Of a DNA stretch of 64,000 nt, positions 10,955 to 25,200 are shown piece by piece (position 1 is the first letter of the stretch; each line of letters opens with the position of its first letter). The notes beneath the pieces were generated by a model, which ran no database searches, was not told the DNA's origin, and saw only the letters and a program-made list of their open reading frames with translations. The stretch comes from Filobasidium wieringae. Its lineage: Eukaryota; Basidiomycota; Tremellomycetes; Filobasidiales; Filobasidiaceae. The stretch covers positions 1,605,774 through 1,669,773 of the forward strand of contig BCIV01000001.1 in the NCBI GenBank assembly GCA_001600055.1. Direction: 5' to 3'. The position numbers and the translations under genes were made by a program.

Positions 10955-13900
10955 ATGCCAATGCCCAATGAAATGTCCCAACACGACCGGCCCATCCGAC
11001 CCTCCCACCTGACTCAAAAAGACTCTTCCTCTTCCTCCCACCAACTCCCACCTCAACCTCAAGAACATAAATCCAGCGGAGGGAATTTCTTTTCCAAATT
11101 GATAGGGAGAGGGAGTAGGGCCGGGTCCAGTGCGGAAGTACCGGGACATGGGGGGTTGGTCTCTTCCTCTTCTTCCTCGACGACGAGGACGGGGGATGCG
11201 GTGGGAGGGAGGTTCGAGAGGAACCCTTCTCAATCCCCTTCCAACCCTAATTCGAGCCATTCGACTCCATCCACCAGTCCGGGGTACGCCTCACACTCTC
11301 GATCCAGGAACGAAGAGGCCCCGAGAGGGAGGGAGAATAGGAAGAGCGTCCTAGGTCTTTCTCATGGTAGGACGGGGGAAGACGTGGGACCTTCCACTTC
11401 CCGATCTTCAGGCGTCTCCGTCGAAAGGGGAAGGAGAGGATCAGGTCTTCTTCCCGAATTCAACGATCCCCACGAATCCTCGATCGAGAGGGGCCCGCAG
11501 AGAGAGGTACCGAGGATGGAAGAATCGGTCCTTTCCATCCAGGCGGTCTTGGAACATCGTTCACACGCTCATACGACCGGTCCCATCTCGAAGGAAAAGG
11601 AGGCCCAACTCGTCATCGCCTACAGAGACGTTCGAGCGCGGATATCTATGCGGAGAGAAGATGATCAGGATCGGGTTGGGTTGGGGAAAGAGGAGGGGGA
11701 TGAGAGGGATTCGGTATTGGCTGCCATCACTGCTGGATGTTCCAGCTGGGTCCCGGAGACCGTGAGGACCGCTGCGTTCATCGCTTTACAGGAATTCTTG
11801 AAGGACATCCACTTGGGCCGAACTGCTACGTACCCTGAAGAGGATCAAGAAGAAGAAGAACGCGGATACCCCAGAAGCAAGATGGTCGAACTGGTTCAAC
11901 TGACCCTGACTCTTCCCACATCTACGCCTCACTCGGTCCCGTTCACTGGCTCGGACTTGTTACCCCGGATCAACTGTCTCCGTCAGCTGACGAATGGGGG
12001 GAAGGATATCGCTTTGGAATTGGGTATGGTCAGGGTGATCGTTTCTTGGTTGGAAGGGTGTGCTAGGGATTGGGTGAGGGAGTGTATGGATCTGACTGGG
12101 GTTGGAGTTGGAGTGGGGATGGGGGTTGGGGAGGGGAAGAAGGGTGGGTTGGGGTTGGTTCATGATGAAGGAGCGAGGGGGAGGGATGCTGTGAGTTGGG
12201 TTTTCTTTCGTTGTGAGAGTGAACTGTCGAGACAAAATGCTGAGCGACTTTCACACAACCGCGACAGTCGGTAGCAACCATCGTCCCCTCCACCTCGAAC
12301 CGATCGTCCGGCTCGACAGTCCTTCAGACCATCTTGGCCCTCTCCGATTTCCTCCTCGATATCCTCACCAACAACCTACCCCTATTCACTCCGGCAGACA
12401 CGTCCCGGATCCTCAACCTCTACTTGGACACCATCAAGAGGGGGATCAGACATACCCCCGGTTCTCACCCGTTACAGACCCCTGGGTTCTTGTCTTATGG
12501 GAAATGGGAATCAAAGCCCAAGATGTCCGTCCCTCAGGGGGATCGATCGGGCTCCGTCTTGGGGACTCATAGGAGAGGGACTAAAGTGGCTCCTACCGCC
12601 GCCATCACCACGGAGAGTCCGTCATCCGCCGTCTCACCTACGACGGGGAGATCGATCGTTCCTACCACCGTCCCACCCGCTCTCTCCAGACACCCGAGCG
12701 TGAGGAGCAAGGGGGAGAAGGGATTGGCTACCACCGCCATCACGACGAGTGAAGAGGTCGTCATCGATCTCCCACCCGTCGTAGTGGACGAGAAACCGTT
12801 GTGGTCCACCATGATCCCCTTTCTCATCCAACTGCTCAGGTTCTTGTTGAAAGCTAAAAGCTTGTCCCCGCTCGATTTACCCGGCATCATGTCCCTGCTA
12901 TCGTTGTCTTTGGGATGGCGAGCGATGTCCACCACAGCGACGTTCAGGACGAACAGTGGGGATCGAGCGGTCGTCACGAACGCCCTGGACTTGAGGGATA
13001 GGGACGCTATCGTCTCGCTCGTGAGAGACGTGATCGTCAGCCAGATGATCGGACGGAGCGGGGAAAAGGCGTTGAGAGGCGTGTTAGGGATGGACAGAGG
13101 CAGAGGGAGGGAGAGGTCGACTTATTTGATCAAGCGGGATGATGGATTGAGAGGAAGAGATCGGCTTTTGGGAGTCATCTGGTACGAGTCGGAGATGAAC
13201 CGATGCAATATGAAGTGCTGACCACGTCCCCTCGTCCTCAGTCTGGTTCGAGAATTGCTCAAAACGACACACCACGCCAACGTTCGAGCAGACTCGGCTT
13301 CCCACAATCTCTCGGCCGACTTTACCCTCGTCTCGTTCGCGCCCTCTTTACTCTCCGCCATGCGTTTCTCTCATAAGAGCGTGGAAGCGGAGACTGCCGA
13401 ATTTGCAGATGCTTGGCACGATGTCGATCTGGAGATCCTCGGGGTCGTAGACGATCATCTGAAAGACCTGGAACATGTAGTCAATTCCCGCCAATTCCCT
13501 CCTGATCTCGCAATGGCCGGGTCTTTCACTCAAGATTCCAAGAGTCATGCACTGCGTATCCGAGATGCTTGGACGGAAGGCGAGTTGATTTGCGAATTCT
13601 TGGAACGTGCTAAACGATGGATCACCAGCTACAGGTGAGTCTGTGTATGCCTGTTTGCAAATGGGTTTTCCCTCACCGATTAACTCTCCAGTGAGACGGA
13701 CGGGACACGATTGACTTTGGATGATAGCGCGTTGCGTGCGGACCGTCATGAAGGAGTCCCAGCCGTCAACCACCGGCTAGCTCGCTTGTTCTTGAAGCTC
13801 CCCAAAGTTCTCGGTCAGATGCAATCTTCTTCCTCCTTCAACGGGTTCTTCCACCCAGATTATGTGGACATCCTCATTCAAATGTCCAACCATATCACAG

Positions 13901-16900
13901 ACGATACCGCTCTCGACCTACTGCAGTATTACGAGCGCGAGGGAATATGCTTGCCACCGACGGAGCAATGGACCGCCAACATCAACCGTATATTGGCGGC
14001 GTTTTATATCGTTGTCGACCGAGAGGGCCATTCTGCGAGCGGGAAGCTTATCTCTCAGCAGTTGAGAAGGCGTACCGCAGAACTCGTCTTCAAGCACGTC
14101 TACGAATATGTTCAAGAATTTACCGATTTACGGAATCAGATGGTCAAGGAAGTCCTCTTGGTACTGAGCGAACGGACCCTTCAGATGGAAACCGATCCGG
14201 TAATCGAGAACATGGCTTGGAGCGTGGTCATCGACTTTGTTGTCGCTGATAGTGTGGAAAAAGATGAACAACGTCGGGCTCACAGACTAGAACTCGAACA
14301 GATGGGTCAAACGGTTCCACCTGCACCTCTGGCAGAGTTGGTAGGAGGGGATTCTTTCGACAGAATTCGCGCACTATCGTTAAAGTGCTTCAGTGATGAT
14401 TGTAGCGAACACAACGGTGGGATCGGCAAGAAGGATCGTACTGCTTCCAATCCTCCACCTCGCTCTGAGGCGATGATGGCAACTACTCGTAACGAGTCGA
14501 CAGAAGAGCATTCACGGACTCCGTCCGCTGGCATTCTCAAAGGCATTTTCGAGGCTATTTCACCCACGAGCGGCCACAAAGAGCTGCCACCTATCGGTGG
14601 GCGTTCCGGGATGTTTAGTCCCTCAAGCGAGACGGAACATTTGGCGTCACCTACCACCGAATCCATAAGCGAGATGCTATCAGATCACGCTGAAGAGCAT
14701 AATCCTGTTGTGGCACCAAGCGTACCTCAACCGTGCAAACATAGTCTGATGATATTGAACGCGATCGCTATCTTCACTCGCTTGGCATTCTCGCTCCCTT
14801 CGACCATAAAACTGGGAAGGATGCGCGTAGGAAGATTGCCAGCGTCAGCAAGGTGTATCATCATTTACAAGGATCTCATCCGCTTGCTCGCTCCCCACCC
14901 TACCAACAATCGATCGCTGGGAGCTCGGAATGAATCGCCGTCTGGGCGGAGAGATTCTCGCTCAAGCGAACCTGAAGTGCCCACTATCTGTCCAAAAGCT
15001 CGGTTAACAATCTTACAGTGGCTTATGCGCTTGAGAGCGAACCAAGAGCATCGAATTTGGCTCAAGCAGGTTCTAGACGATTCCGCCACACCGCTTGCCA
15101 CGATCCTGAGCAGAATGCATACACAAGCGGATGCACTGAAGCATAGTCGGCCAGTCGACGAAGCTGAGCCTAGACGACGTCCAGTCAGGCCAGAAATTAT
15201 CATTGGGGATCGAGGCCGACTCGATCGTAGTATGCAAGATGGAACGGGACGGAGCCGATCTCGATCTCGACAGCCCGCGCGGGTCATCCCCTATGCTCCG
15301 CTATGGGGTATACCCGATCAGCTCGAATATGAGGCTCCACCAAACGAGCGCCCATCAGAAGGCATGACCACCTACGATCCTAGACTTACTGAAGACGGCA
15401 ACGAAGAGGCTGGTTCAACCGGCATCTGGCTGCCGATTTCCGATTACCTTGCGACTATAAACGATATCCTTGAGCACGACTCTGATTGGGAGATGGTATC
15501 ATATATACTGGTCTTCTTGCCATTGCAGCTCGCCAATAAGCACTTCTTTTGCGGGCCAAGGACCAAGCCAGAGATCCGTCGACTACGCAGCATAATATGC
15601 GAAGGGCTGTTGACAGATCGACTCATACAAAACGTCCAGCTTCCTCCCATGCTCCGTAAGGCAGACATCCGAGGAGTCGCATATCAAACGCTCAACCTGA
15701 TGATCAGTTACAAGAGATTGTTCGATCGGAACGAATGCAACAAGATTGTCGAAACCCTGTATAAAGGACTTTCGGGTATCCATCGCAGCTCCACCAAGCC
15801 CTGTATCCGATCGCTGACTTTGGTAGCTTATGAGCTGACCGACAATCTGGTGACCTATCTGCCGGGAATCTTGGACCAATTAGGTCAGATCATGGGAACT
15901 CCCGCAATCAGCGTTCATATTTTGGAGTTTCTAGGTTCGATCGGGCAGATTCCTTCGCTGTACGGGAATTTCACCGACATGCAGTACAAAACTGTCTTTC
16001 AAGTGGCTATGAAGTACATCGAAATCCATCATGACAAGGAGAACAAGGCCCTGGCGGACGCGACACAAGTTAACGATCCTGAGTATTTCACTCTGTCTCA
16101 ACATGTCCTGAAACTGTCCTTTTACGTGATTTATACCTGGTACATGGCCCTCGCATTGCCGAAACGAGTAATCATGTATCCCCACATCTTGCGACAGCTC
16201 AACTTGTCTTTCCCCAATGGGTTTGACGAGATGGCGGAAGTATGCTTTGACTGGTTGGCGAGATACACGTACGGCAATGCCGATCCTAAACCTGCAGCTT
16301 CGCACATAGGGAACGTAGCAATGCACAACTCTTCTGAATCGCCTTTGGACAGTGAAACCCAAAGGACAAAATATTGGATTCTTGGAAACAGTATCATCAG
16401 CATAACGGCGCATCCACGGAATGGATGGGCTACATTGAATGTGAGAAGAGCTTCAGGAAATGTGGGTATTTTGATGAAAATCGAAAACGTCCCTACCATT
16501 GGGCTTGGAGAAGACGGCGCGGACCTTGAAGCTCTACCCGCGATGATGCGAGGCGATAGACGAGAGGAACGAGAACCCCAGGACAACGAAGGCGCTCTCA
16601 CTCCCGGTATACAATCCCAAGCAACTGTAAGCAAGGTCTCGTGGTGTTTCTGCCATTTGCAGATATATTGACAGATGATACCCATAGGCTGCGGATCAAG
16701 ATAATGCTGTTGTAGCGGTGTCGCCAATGCGTGAACACGATTCTCAGTTCAGCTTCATTTGGTCTGGCAGCGCGCCTTCCCAGAGGAGAAAAGATGTGGT
16801 CATCGATCCCAGTTTCGTGGGACTTCAATTGTCAGCCTACCCTTACATCAGCGTGCAAACGCCACGCGGCCGATTTTTGCCGCTTGATTCGACCGTTGAG

Positions 16901-17829
16901 CGAACATTGAGGAATCTGGACCGAATCCCAGTCATCGACACACAAGGTATAGCGGTTCTTTATGCGGGTCCCGACCAATCTACCGAAGACGAGATCTTGT
17001 CAAACACTAATGGATCACCAGCGTTCTTGCGATTCATGGCTGGTCTGGGACGTCTCATCAAGCTGAAGGGGCAGAAGGATGTCTACACTGGTGGTCTTGA
17101 TACTATTGAAGACCGAGACGGGGAATACGCCTATGCATGGTGGGATGACTTGATCCAAGTGATCTATCACGCTCCACACCTTATGCCGAACCCGATAACA
17201 CCCCCAGGTGATAAACCTAATTACTACACCAAGAAGCGGGAGGTTGGCAATGACTATGTCAAGATCATTTTCAATGACTCGGGTCTTGATTACGCCTTTG
17301 ATACGATCAAATCGCAATTTCAATTTGTGAATATTGTTATCTCTGCCCATACGGCTGGTGTCGCGGGTACCTTTAAGGACAACGAAGATCACGATAACTA
17401 TCTCGTCACTATCCAGCGAGCGCCAGGTATCCCTGACTTTGCAGCGATTGGTGACTTCAAGTTGGTTTCTGCCAAATCACTACCTATGGTGGTCAGACAG
17501 ATAGGCTTCTACGCAACTATGATCTCGCAACTCCACCTGCATACTTCGACGCAAGGGAATCTCGAGTATCTGACTGCTTGGCGACAAAGATGGCAGAAGA
17601 TCCAATCGTTAAAGACACAGTAAGTCATATCTTCTCAAACGAATCGTCGTGTCAAGTATGTTGATTAATTACTGCTTTCAGCTTGCCAAAACCCCCGAAC
17701 GACGAGGAAATCGGGAGCATGAGTGAACTTGATATGCGGCAACAACTTCGAGAGTGAGCGTTTCCCTCCCAACGTACTGATTTGCACACAGCTAACGAGC
17801 TCTACCTTAGCTTTACGCGCGGCTTTTAG
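10955..17829 (+). CDS. TSC2: Tuberin (TSC2) orthologue, Rheb GTPase-activating protein
   Basis: Tuberin, with Tsc1, stimulates GTP hydrolysis on Rheb and so restrains TORC1. Exons are 10955-12190, 12268-13181, 13242-13634, 13692-16626, 16688-17619, 17682-17753 and 17811-17829, giving 2166 residues (human tuberin 1807). The first 200 residues are Ser/Pro-rich and disordered. The long middle is helical, with HEAT-like blocks. The Rap/Ran-GAP domain is in exon 5: VGNDYVKIIFNDSG followed by FDTIKSQFQFVNIVI, and later FAAIGDFKLVSAKSLPMVVRQIGFYA. The catalytic Asn 'thumb' is about N2022 in FNDSG and is intact. The start is the first ATG, with two more in-frame ATGs within 20 codons. TSC2 is absent from S. 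cerevisiae but present in S. pombe and many basidiomycetes. The last two short exons rest only on splice signals and phase. Confidence 0.88.
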
Positions 17830-18474
17830 AACAAGGGCAGCTAGATTACGACCTGTATAACGACACCAATATAACGACAGAGACATTGAGAAGGGCAGAC
17901 AATGTATCAAGTAAATGTATATGCAACAAGAAAGGTCTGTGCAATAGTAATTATGACAATTGGAAACAAGGACACTTCAGCTTTGCAGAATCACGCTCAC
18001 GTCCATGCCTTGTATGCTTCTTCCTGTATGAGACGGAGAGTCGCTCAATACTACCTTCTATTTCTGGCACACTTGTAAGTTGTACTCGTCTTGATGTGCT
18101 TGCTCGTTGTATAGGATGTAGATTGTGGTTAATAGACTCGAAATCTGATCTGAAGGAGTGGGGATCTATATCACTCTTGGTGATAAAGATCTCTCGAAGT
18201 TTTTCGGTCGGTTTCCCCTTTAACCTGAATTTTCCTGCAAGCTGTGTCAAGGGGGTAACAGTATATGTATCATGTATATGTGTACTGTTTTATGGTTACA
18301 CAGCTGTGAGCACTGTTTAAAAATAGATGGTATGTATGATAACTTGAGTGACTACAAAGAATCGAATATGAAATGCATATAGACCGCGACCCATCCGCCG
18401 GCTTTCACGTCGTCCATAGATTCTCCTGAAGAAGAGTCTTCACCCTTCTCTCTCAACTCTAGGAATAGTGAAGA
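17830..18474. other. TSC2 3' flank, no firm gene
   Basis: 645 bp follow the TSC2 stop. A 99-residue minus-strand ORF (18250-17951) is preceded by a plausible acceptor (TTGAC then TTGCAG near 18260-18240), and a 144-residue plus-strand ORF lies at 17886-18320. Neither shows a recognisable family or a complete gene structure, so neither is called. Confidence 0.35.
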
Positions 18475-18892
18475 ATGCTATTACGCATCCGTCATGCCAA
18501 GTAAGACTGTTGACATTCGATTGGGCACTAGAGATGGCAGGAAGGCTAAGACCCTTTCTGCCCAATGTACAGGATTGATGTTTCATTGACCAACGGGGTA
18601 TGTGAATGTGTCAATGGTACGTCGCTGACTTTCTTCGGACGAGGTCAGAAACGACGCTGGTATAGATATTCGTGATCTTCAAGCCTCTCGCCACTAACCA
18701 CCGATGACCAGAGATTTTAAGTCTCATATTGCACTCGCCACGCGCCAGTCTCGTACAAGTACACAGAAATGGCTCATCAATGCTCAATCACCAATCTTGG
18801 GCGCAGGACTGCCGCTTCTACTGGTTTTGATCGGGAGGAATTCCGTCTTCAAGACTCTGGATGCCTTATTCCTTGGTTTCGGCGCTGCGTGA
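18475..18892 (+). CDS. Candidate small membrane protein, four exons
   Basis: Weak candidate built from splice signals. Exons 18475-18500, 18573-18597, 18644-18659 and 18714-18892 join in phase to 81 residues. It starts MLLRIRHAK and ends in a hydrophobic segment (LGAGLPLLLVLIG) followed by a short polar and hydrophobic tail. Donors are GTAAGA, GTATGT and GTATAG; CTAAC precedes the last acceptor. Two internal exons are only 25 and 16 nt, so chance assembly is possible. I do not recognise the family. The stop lies 42 bp from the converging stop of the CIA30-Tad2 gene. Confidence 0.3.
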
Positions 18893-18934
18893 CCCTAGCG
18901 GATTAGAGGAGAGCGAACTAAAAGGGAGTGACGA

Positions 18935-20541
<1,607 letters not shown>

Positions 20542-20799
20542 TTCTTATTCAAGGCTGTGTCGTCTTGACCTTGAGATAATGGGGGCTATATGTGAAAGGA
20601 GACGTAGTATGAAGTGAGAGCTGAGGTGTCAGTGCAAGTCGAATCAAAATGGGAATCTATACAAGAAAGTCAGTGCATAAAACAGCACTGGACCTAGGCG
20701 TAGTTGGGAAACAGGCGGTCCGTGAACGTCCAAACGCGGTTGTTTCTTTATCACAATTTGGCCCAGATTAGTCCGTCAGCGTATACGGCATCTTCTTTT

Positions 20800-20862
20800 G
20801 ACATGTTTGATGTCTTTCTCGACGTGTTTTGTACCTCTTCTGACGTGTTTTGTGTCTGATTT
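20800..20862 (+). repeat. Three imperfect 21-bp tandem repeats
   Basis: Units begin at 20800, 20821 and 20842, each opening GACRTGTTT and followed by a T/C-rich tail. They sit in the shared promoter of the CIA30-Tad2 and PAM16 genes, where they could be repeated factor sites. The repeat is seen; the role is inferred. Confidence 0.7.
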
Positions 20863-21017
20863 CACTCAATTCTGCTTACAAATCATCAGAAGATTGATTT
20901 TCTGTTGGTAAAAGCTGGAATAATGAAACAAGCAAATTCCAAGCGCGCTTTTTTGGAGTCCCAAGTTCGAGACCGCACGACCCCTCTTTTGTTTTGCCGT
21001 TCCTTGAAGGAGTTTCA

Positions 21018-21029
21018 GATCACGTGATC
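21018..21029. promoter_or_regulatory. GATCACGTGATC palindrome (E-box core)
   Basis: A perfect 12-bp inverted repeat around CACGTG, 116 bp before the PAM16 start codon. CACGTG is the core bound by bHLH factors such as Cbf1. Occupancy is inferred only. Confidence 0.5.
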
Positions 21030-21144
21030 GGATCCGATTGCCGTCGAGCACCAACTAAAGTGGCCTTTCGAGTGATATTGCGGGGCATGTTCGATGCAGT
21101 ACCACTAGAATCAACGACATCCATTCCTCGCAAGTGTATTTGCA

Positions 21145-22074
21145 ATGGTAAGCTTGAGTGTCCGGTCTTGGAACCCTGTGCTACCAGCTGAAAACAGCCT
21201 TCTTGCAGTCCCAATTACCAAGAATAGCGTGGGCAGCCACCCGGATTTTCGGTCGAGCGATGAAAGAAGCTGGTAGACAGGCGGTTGCTAGTGAGTATCA
21301 ACTTCATTATGTCTGCAGATGGATTTGCTGCTTAGATCCTTTCGCCTTGATCCAAAAGATGCTCGTCATAAGCCGGAAGGTGTTGCTCAAGCAGGAGCTG
21401 CCGCTGGAGGCGGAGGTGCTGGTGCCAAGTTGTCCAGCACAATGCAATTGACGTTAGAGGAAGCGCACTTGATTCTGAACGTTAAGAAGGGAGAGCCTAT
21501 GGAGAAAGTAGTAGAGGTGAGTACTGCGATTTTGAGATCCAAGATGAATGCTAACATGGATTCCTTCCTTCAGAACTACAATCGGATATTCAAAGCAAAC
21601 TCCCCTCCTGAACCTCCAGCAGTGGCTGACCCCAAAGCCAAACCCGCCGGTCGAAAAGGCAAAGCTCCCGCAGTTATCTATTCCCACTACCTTCAGTCCA
21701 AGGTATACCGAGCCTTGGAGCGAATAAAGGCGGAGCATGGAGAATCATTGGCAGAAGCTGGAGCTGTAGGGGAGACGACAGTCGCGGGTACCGCTGCCGA
21801 AGGTGGATTCACACCTGAAGCTATGGCCAAGGCGGCTGCTGAAGCCGAACCCTTCACTGGAGCGGGTCCCGGCCAGGGTCCTGTACCGGGTCAAAGCGCT
21901 GCTCAGGCTGCTGCTGGTCAGGCAGGTGTCAACTCAGGGTTCGCTAGTGCCGAAGCTGCGGCCGAGGAGCCTAAGGAGGAACCAAAGAGGGAGCCGATTT
22001 ACAACCCTGCGGTTGGACGGGCTAAGCCAAAGGGAGAGAAGGTCACGGACTCAAACGATACTATCCAGCTATAA
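21145..22074 (+). CDS. PAM16: Mitochondrial import motor subunit Pam16/Tim16 (Magmas)
   Basis: Inner-membrane J-like protein that pairs with Pam18 and regulates the mtHsp70 import motor at TIM23. Exons are 21145-21147 (only the ATG), 21209-21290, 21359-21516 and 21574-22074, giving 247 residues. The N-terminus SQLPRIAWAATRIFGRAMKEA is the usual amphipathic/membrane-linked segment. RQAVANARHKPEG and LTLEEAHLILNVKKGEPMEKV begin the J-like domain, which resumes at YLQSKVYRALERIKAEHGE. Between FKAN and HYLQSK there is a Pro/Lys-rich insertion of about 25 residues where most Pam16 proteins have a short loop. An Ala/Gly/Pro-rich C-terminal tail of about 80 residues makes it longer than yeast Pam16 (149). 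Splicing at 21358 instead of the earlier TGCAG (21318) is required to keep the frame and restores the family sequence. Confidence 0.9.
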
Positions 22075-22226
22075 AGCGAAGGAAGAGGGAATAAGACGAG
22101 AGTCTGCATGATCGCGGACAACGAACGCTACTTGATACATGCTCAAGTAGTATTGTATTTTAACGCATGGTACCACTGATCAATAATGACTACAACAACC
22201 GACTCTTCTGGTACTTGTGTCTCACG

Positions 22227-25200
22227 TCACGATCGAAGGTATTTATCAGCTTTCCCTAAGGCCCATATGTTAAATGAGAACTTGAAGTCTGTTTGACAGA
22301 GTATCGTTAGGTCAACAGTAACATCTTAGACAAGCATACTTACTGGGATAGTCTATAGCGCAATTCTTGTTGAAAATGCCTTCGGTGTCTTCTTGCAGCC
22401 ATCTTCCATCCTATATTTGAAGCAGGTTGTAACGTACGTCAGAATTGACGGCGTACACCGCCGTAGAGTTTGGCTTACAGGCTGCTGTCGACTCATGATT
22501 AGCTCCACTGCACGACGCACAACTTGTTTGTCAGGGTATTTTGCGTAGATCAGAGAAAGAACAACCCAAGCCGTTTGCACTGCTTGACTCGATTCATGCT
22601 GGCTATATGTCCCGCTAACGCAAGACTGTTTTTCGAGTATCAGATTCGGCTTCCTATCTCGCTGCACTCGGCTTACCATATATGTCTCACCCCAACCTCC
22701 ATCTTCCATCTGTTTCGATACCAGGAAATCACATGCTCGTCTGACGCTCTCTGAGTTCTCATGAGACTCTCCAGCCAGCGCTAGAGATTCGAGGGCGAAC
22801 ATGGTGGCATAGGTGAAGCAAATACCCCTGTATATGATCAATCGAGTTAGGAAGGCACGGTGATCAAAATCATCAACTTGCTCACCATGAACCGAACCAG
22901 GACCCATCTGGTTTTTGAACCTGATGAAGATATTTGATCGCTTTCTGAACGCATCGACTGATTTCGTCTCGCCTGTAGTCCGGGCAGATGCGCGAAAACT
23001 GCAACATGGCTGAAAGTGACGATGTAGTACATCTGTAGGTACCATTCAGCTCTCTGCAAAACGGCCTGACTTGAAAGGCCGACTGACTCAGGGTATGTAT
23101 ACTCGATCATAATATCCCCAAAGACCTCCGCTGTGTTAAGCCATTCCATCTTTGAGTTGCCCCGAACGAGTTCATAGCTCGCAAATCCACCGCTTGGGTT
23201 TTGTAAACTCATGACGACATCGATACAATCCTTCATGCGTTGTAAATCGACAGGCGATGGAGTATGGCTGGATTGTGTCACGATCGATATTTCGCCAATC
23301 CCTAAGATTTAGCGAAATGACTTACCTGAGGCTTTGCAAGCCGATCACCGCTTTCAGACCTTCTCCTGCACAGTCGCTGACCTGTTCGGTTAAATCGATA
23401 TGAACCCAGAAATTCGTTCGTATGAACTGTCACACTAACTGTATAACCCTGTTCTGATGTGGAGAAAGGCCAAGCTCCTTTTGATGCATGTCGATAAGCA
23501 GAGTCGTAATGTTTTGGATTCTCCCTGATTTGGCATTTATCAAGCCAATCCAGGACACCTTTCACCGCGGTCTTGTTCGCTTCCTCCTCGCCCAAACCGG
23601 TCTCTACCAATGCTTGGCTGATAAACGCTGCGTCCCAGAGCTGAGACCCGTTGGTTCCCGTCATCATCAGACCTTCATCCGACATCCAAAGGAAATCATC
23701 AATCTTTGCACAATGCTGCTGGAACGCATCCGATTCAGGTCCTTCTCTGTGCCATCGACAGACCATGTTAAACATCTTGGAAACGGGTCCGATCGTTTGA
23801 TAGCCCGTGTTCTCGTCCTCCATAACGACCAGATCGTATGCGCGATCGATCCCGAGCTTTCTGAGCGGGGTAAATGAACATTGTTCGTAGACAGCAAGTA
23901 CCTCGTTCAGACCATCTAGTACCGGATGATGAGGACAATAAATATCCAGATCACAGACGTTGTTTCGCTGCCGGCCGAAATCGATCTGGTCATATGGTTC
24001 GAGGTAGATTTCCTATCAAGGGCGTGGTCAGTGCCTTGTCCGATAAGTACACGTATAAGCCAGGAGTCGACCTACTTCTCTGATCTCCTCCACCAACGGC
24101 GTTATCTCGCCCACAAAGCGAACTCCATACAAGTATCCTAGAGGGATATCTATGCGGAGCCATGAGTTACGTTGATGTATTTAACGCAATGGACTGATTC
24201 CGAAGACTCACAGACATTCCGCGTATGTATCCACCATCGATGAGGATGAAAGGGGACCCACTTGGGTAACAGCCTACTCGTATAACCTAATTGGACTATA
24301 GATTTTTGATGCGCACAAGAGAAGGTATGACTGACCAAAGTTCAGGTGGCACGGGATTTACACCTTCCCATTCGTAAGCCCCAAGAATAGATAACCAAGC
24401 TTTAGCCCATGACGGGACGGTAACCGCTCCTCCTGATAAACGATGAATGAAGGGATTCAAGCTCTGAATCGTAACTACTGAGATCAGTTAGACTTACCCA
24501 TTTTGTGGATCAACGCTCGAATCTCAGTCATTATAGGATCATCCGGTTTCATCCCCAAGATCCGCAGTGCTACGTAATTCATGACCGTCCCAAATGCCGT
24601 AGGGGGAGCCGCCGTATGTCTTTCCAAATCCCAAACATCGTTAAACAATCAGCTTGTGGAAGAGATAGTTTGAGCTATGGTGAGAACTGACAAACCCCAT
24701 CCTCCTTCCGGTCGACGTTTGTTTAAGAGGTATCGTCGCATTTCTAGGATTTGTTCATTCCGTAACGATCTCCCTGTGACGTATAGACCGATGATCAATC
24801 CTGAGAGTAACCGAGATCTTTCAGCGTCTCAATTTTTCGTGTAAGATTGGTTGAAGATCATCTACCTGGAATGAGGAACATAGGGCCTGAACAGCGTGTT
24901 AGAAGAGGATAAGCTCGATTGACAGGAAGACGATCGTCTTTGATCTGCTTACCTCCGTAAGCTCCTGTCCAATGTCCATCTTCACTTTGCAAACTTTTAT
25001 AAAACTCGAAGCCATTACGAGCTGCTTCTAGAGGGGTGTTTGGTTTTGGCAATTCAGGAGCGTCCTGACGTAGATCCGTACATTGAGCAAGAGACGATCC
25101 GATCACTTGATGAAGTGGTAGCTTACAAGCTGCAGACCTAACCAGTACCTCGCTTCTTGCGTTTGTTTCCAAGTACCACGTCTGGAATCTTGTTCATCTA

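Larger units (their letters stand above)
20542..21144. promoter_or_regulatory. Divergent promoter, CIA30-Tad2 / PAM16
   Basis: 603 bp between two divergent starts. It contains three 21-bp imperfect tandem repeats (20800-20862) and a 12-bp palindrome centred on CACGTG (21018-21029). No gene seen. Confidence 0.6.

Noticed and set aside
17886..18320. 144-residue plus ORF after TSC2
   Set aside because: Cys/Ser-rich with no family, start context or partner exon; probably chance.
22995..23090. Read-through of ERG7 exon 11 ([15 protein letters not shown])
   Set aside because: Open in frame but does not match the family; splicing at 23087/23033 restores EYTYPECTT.
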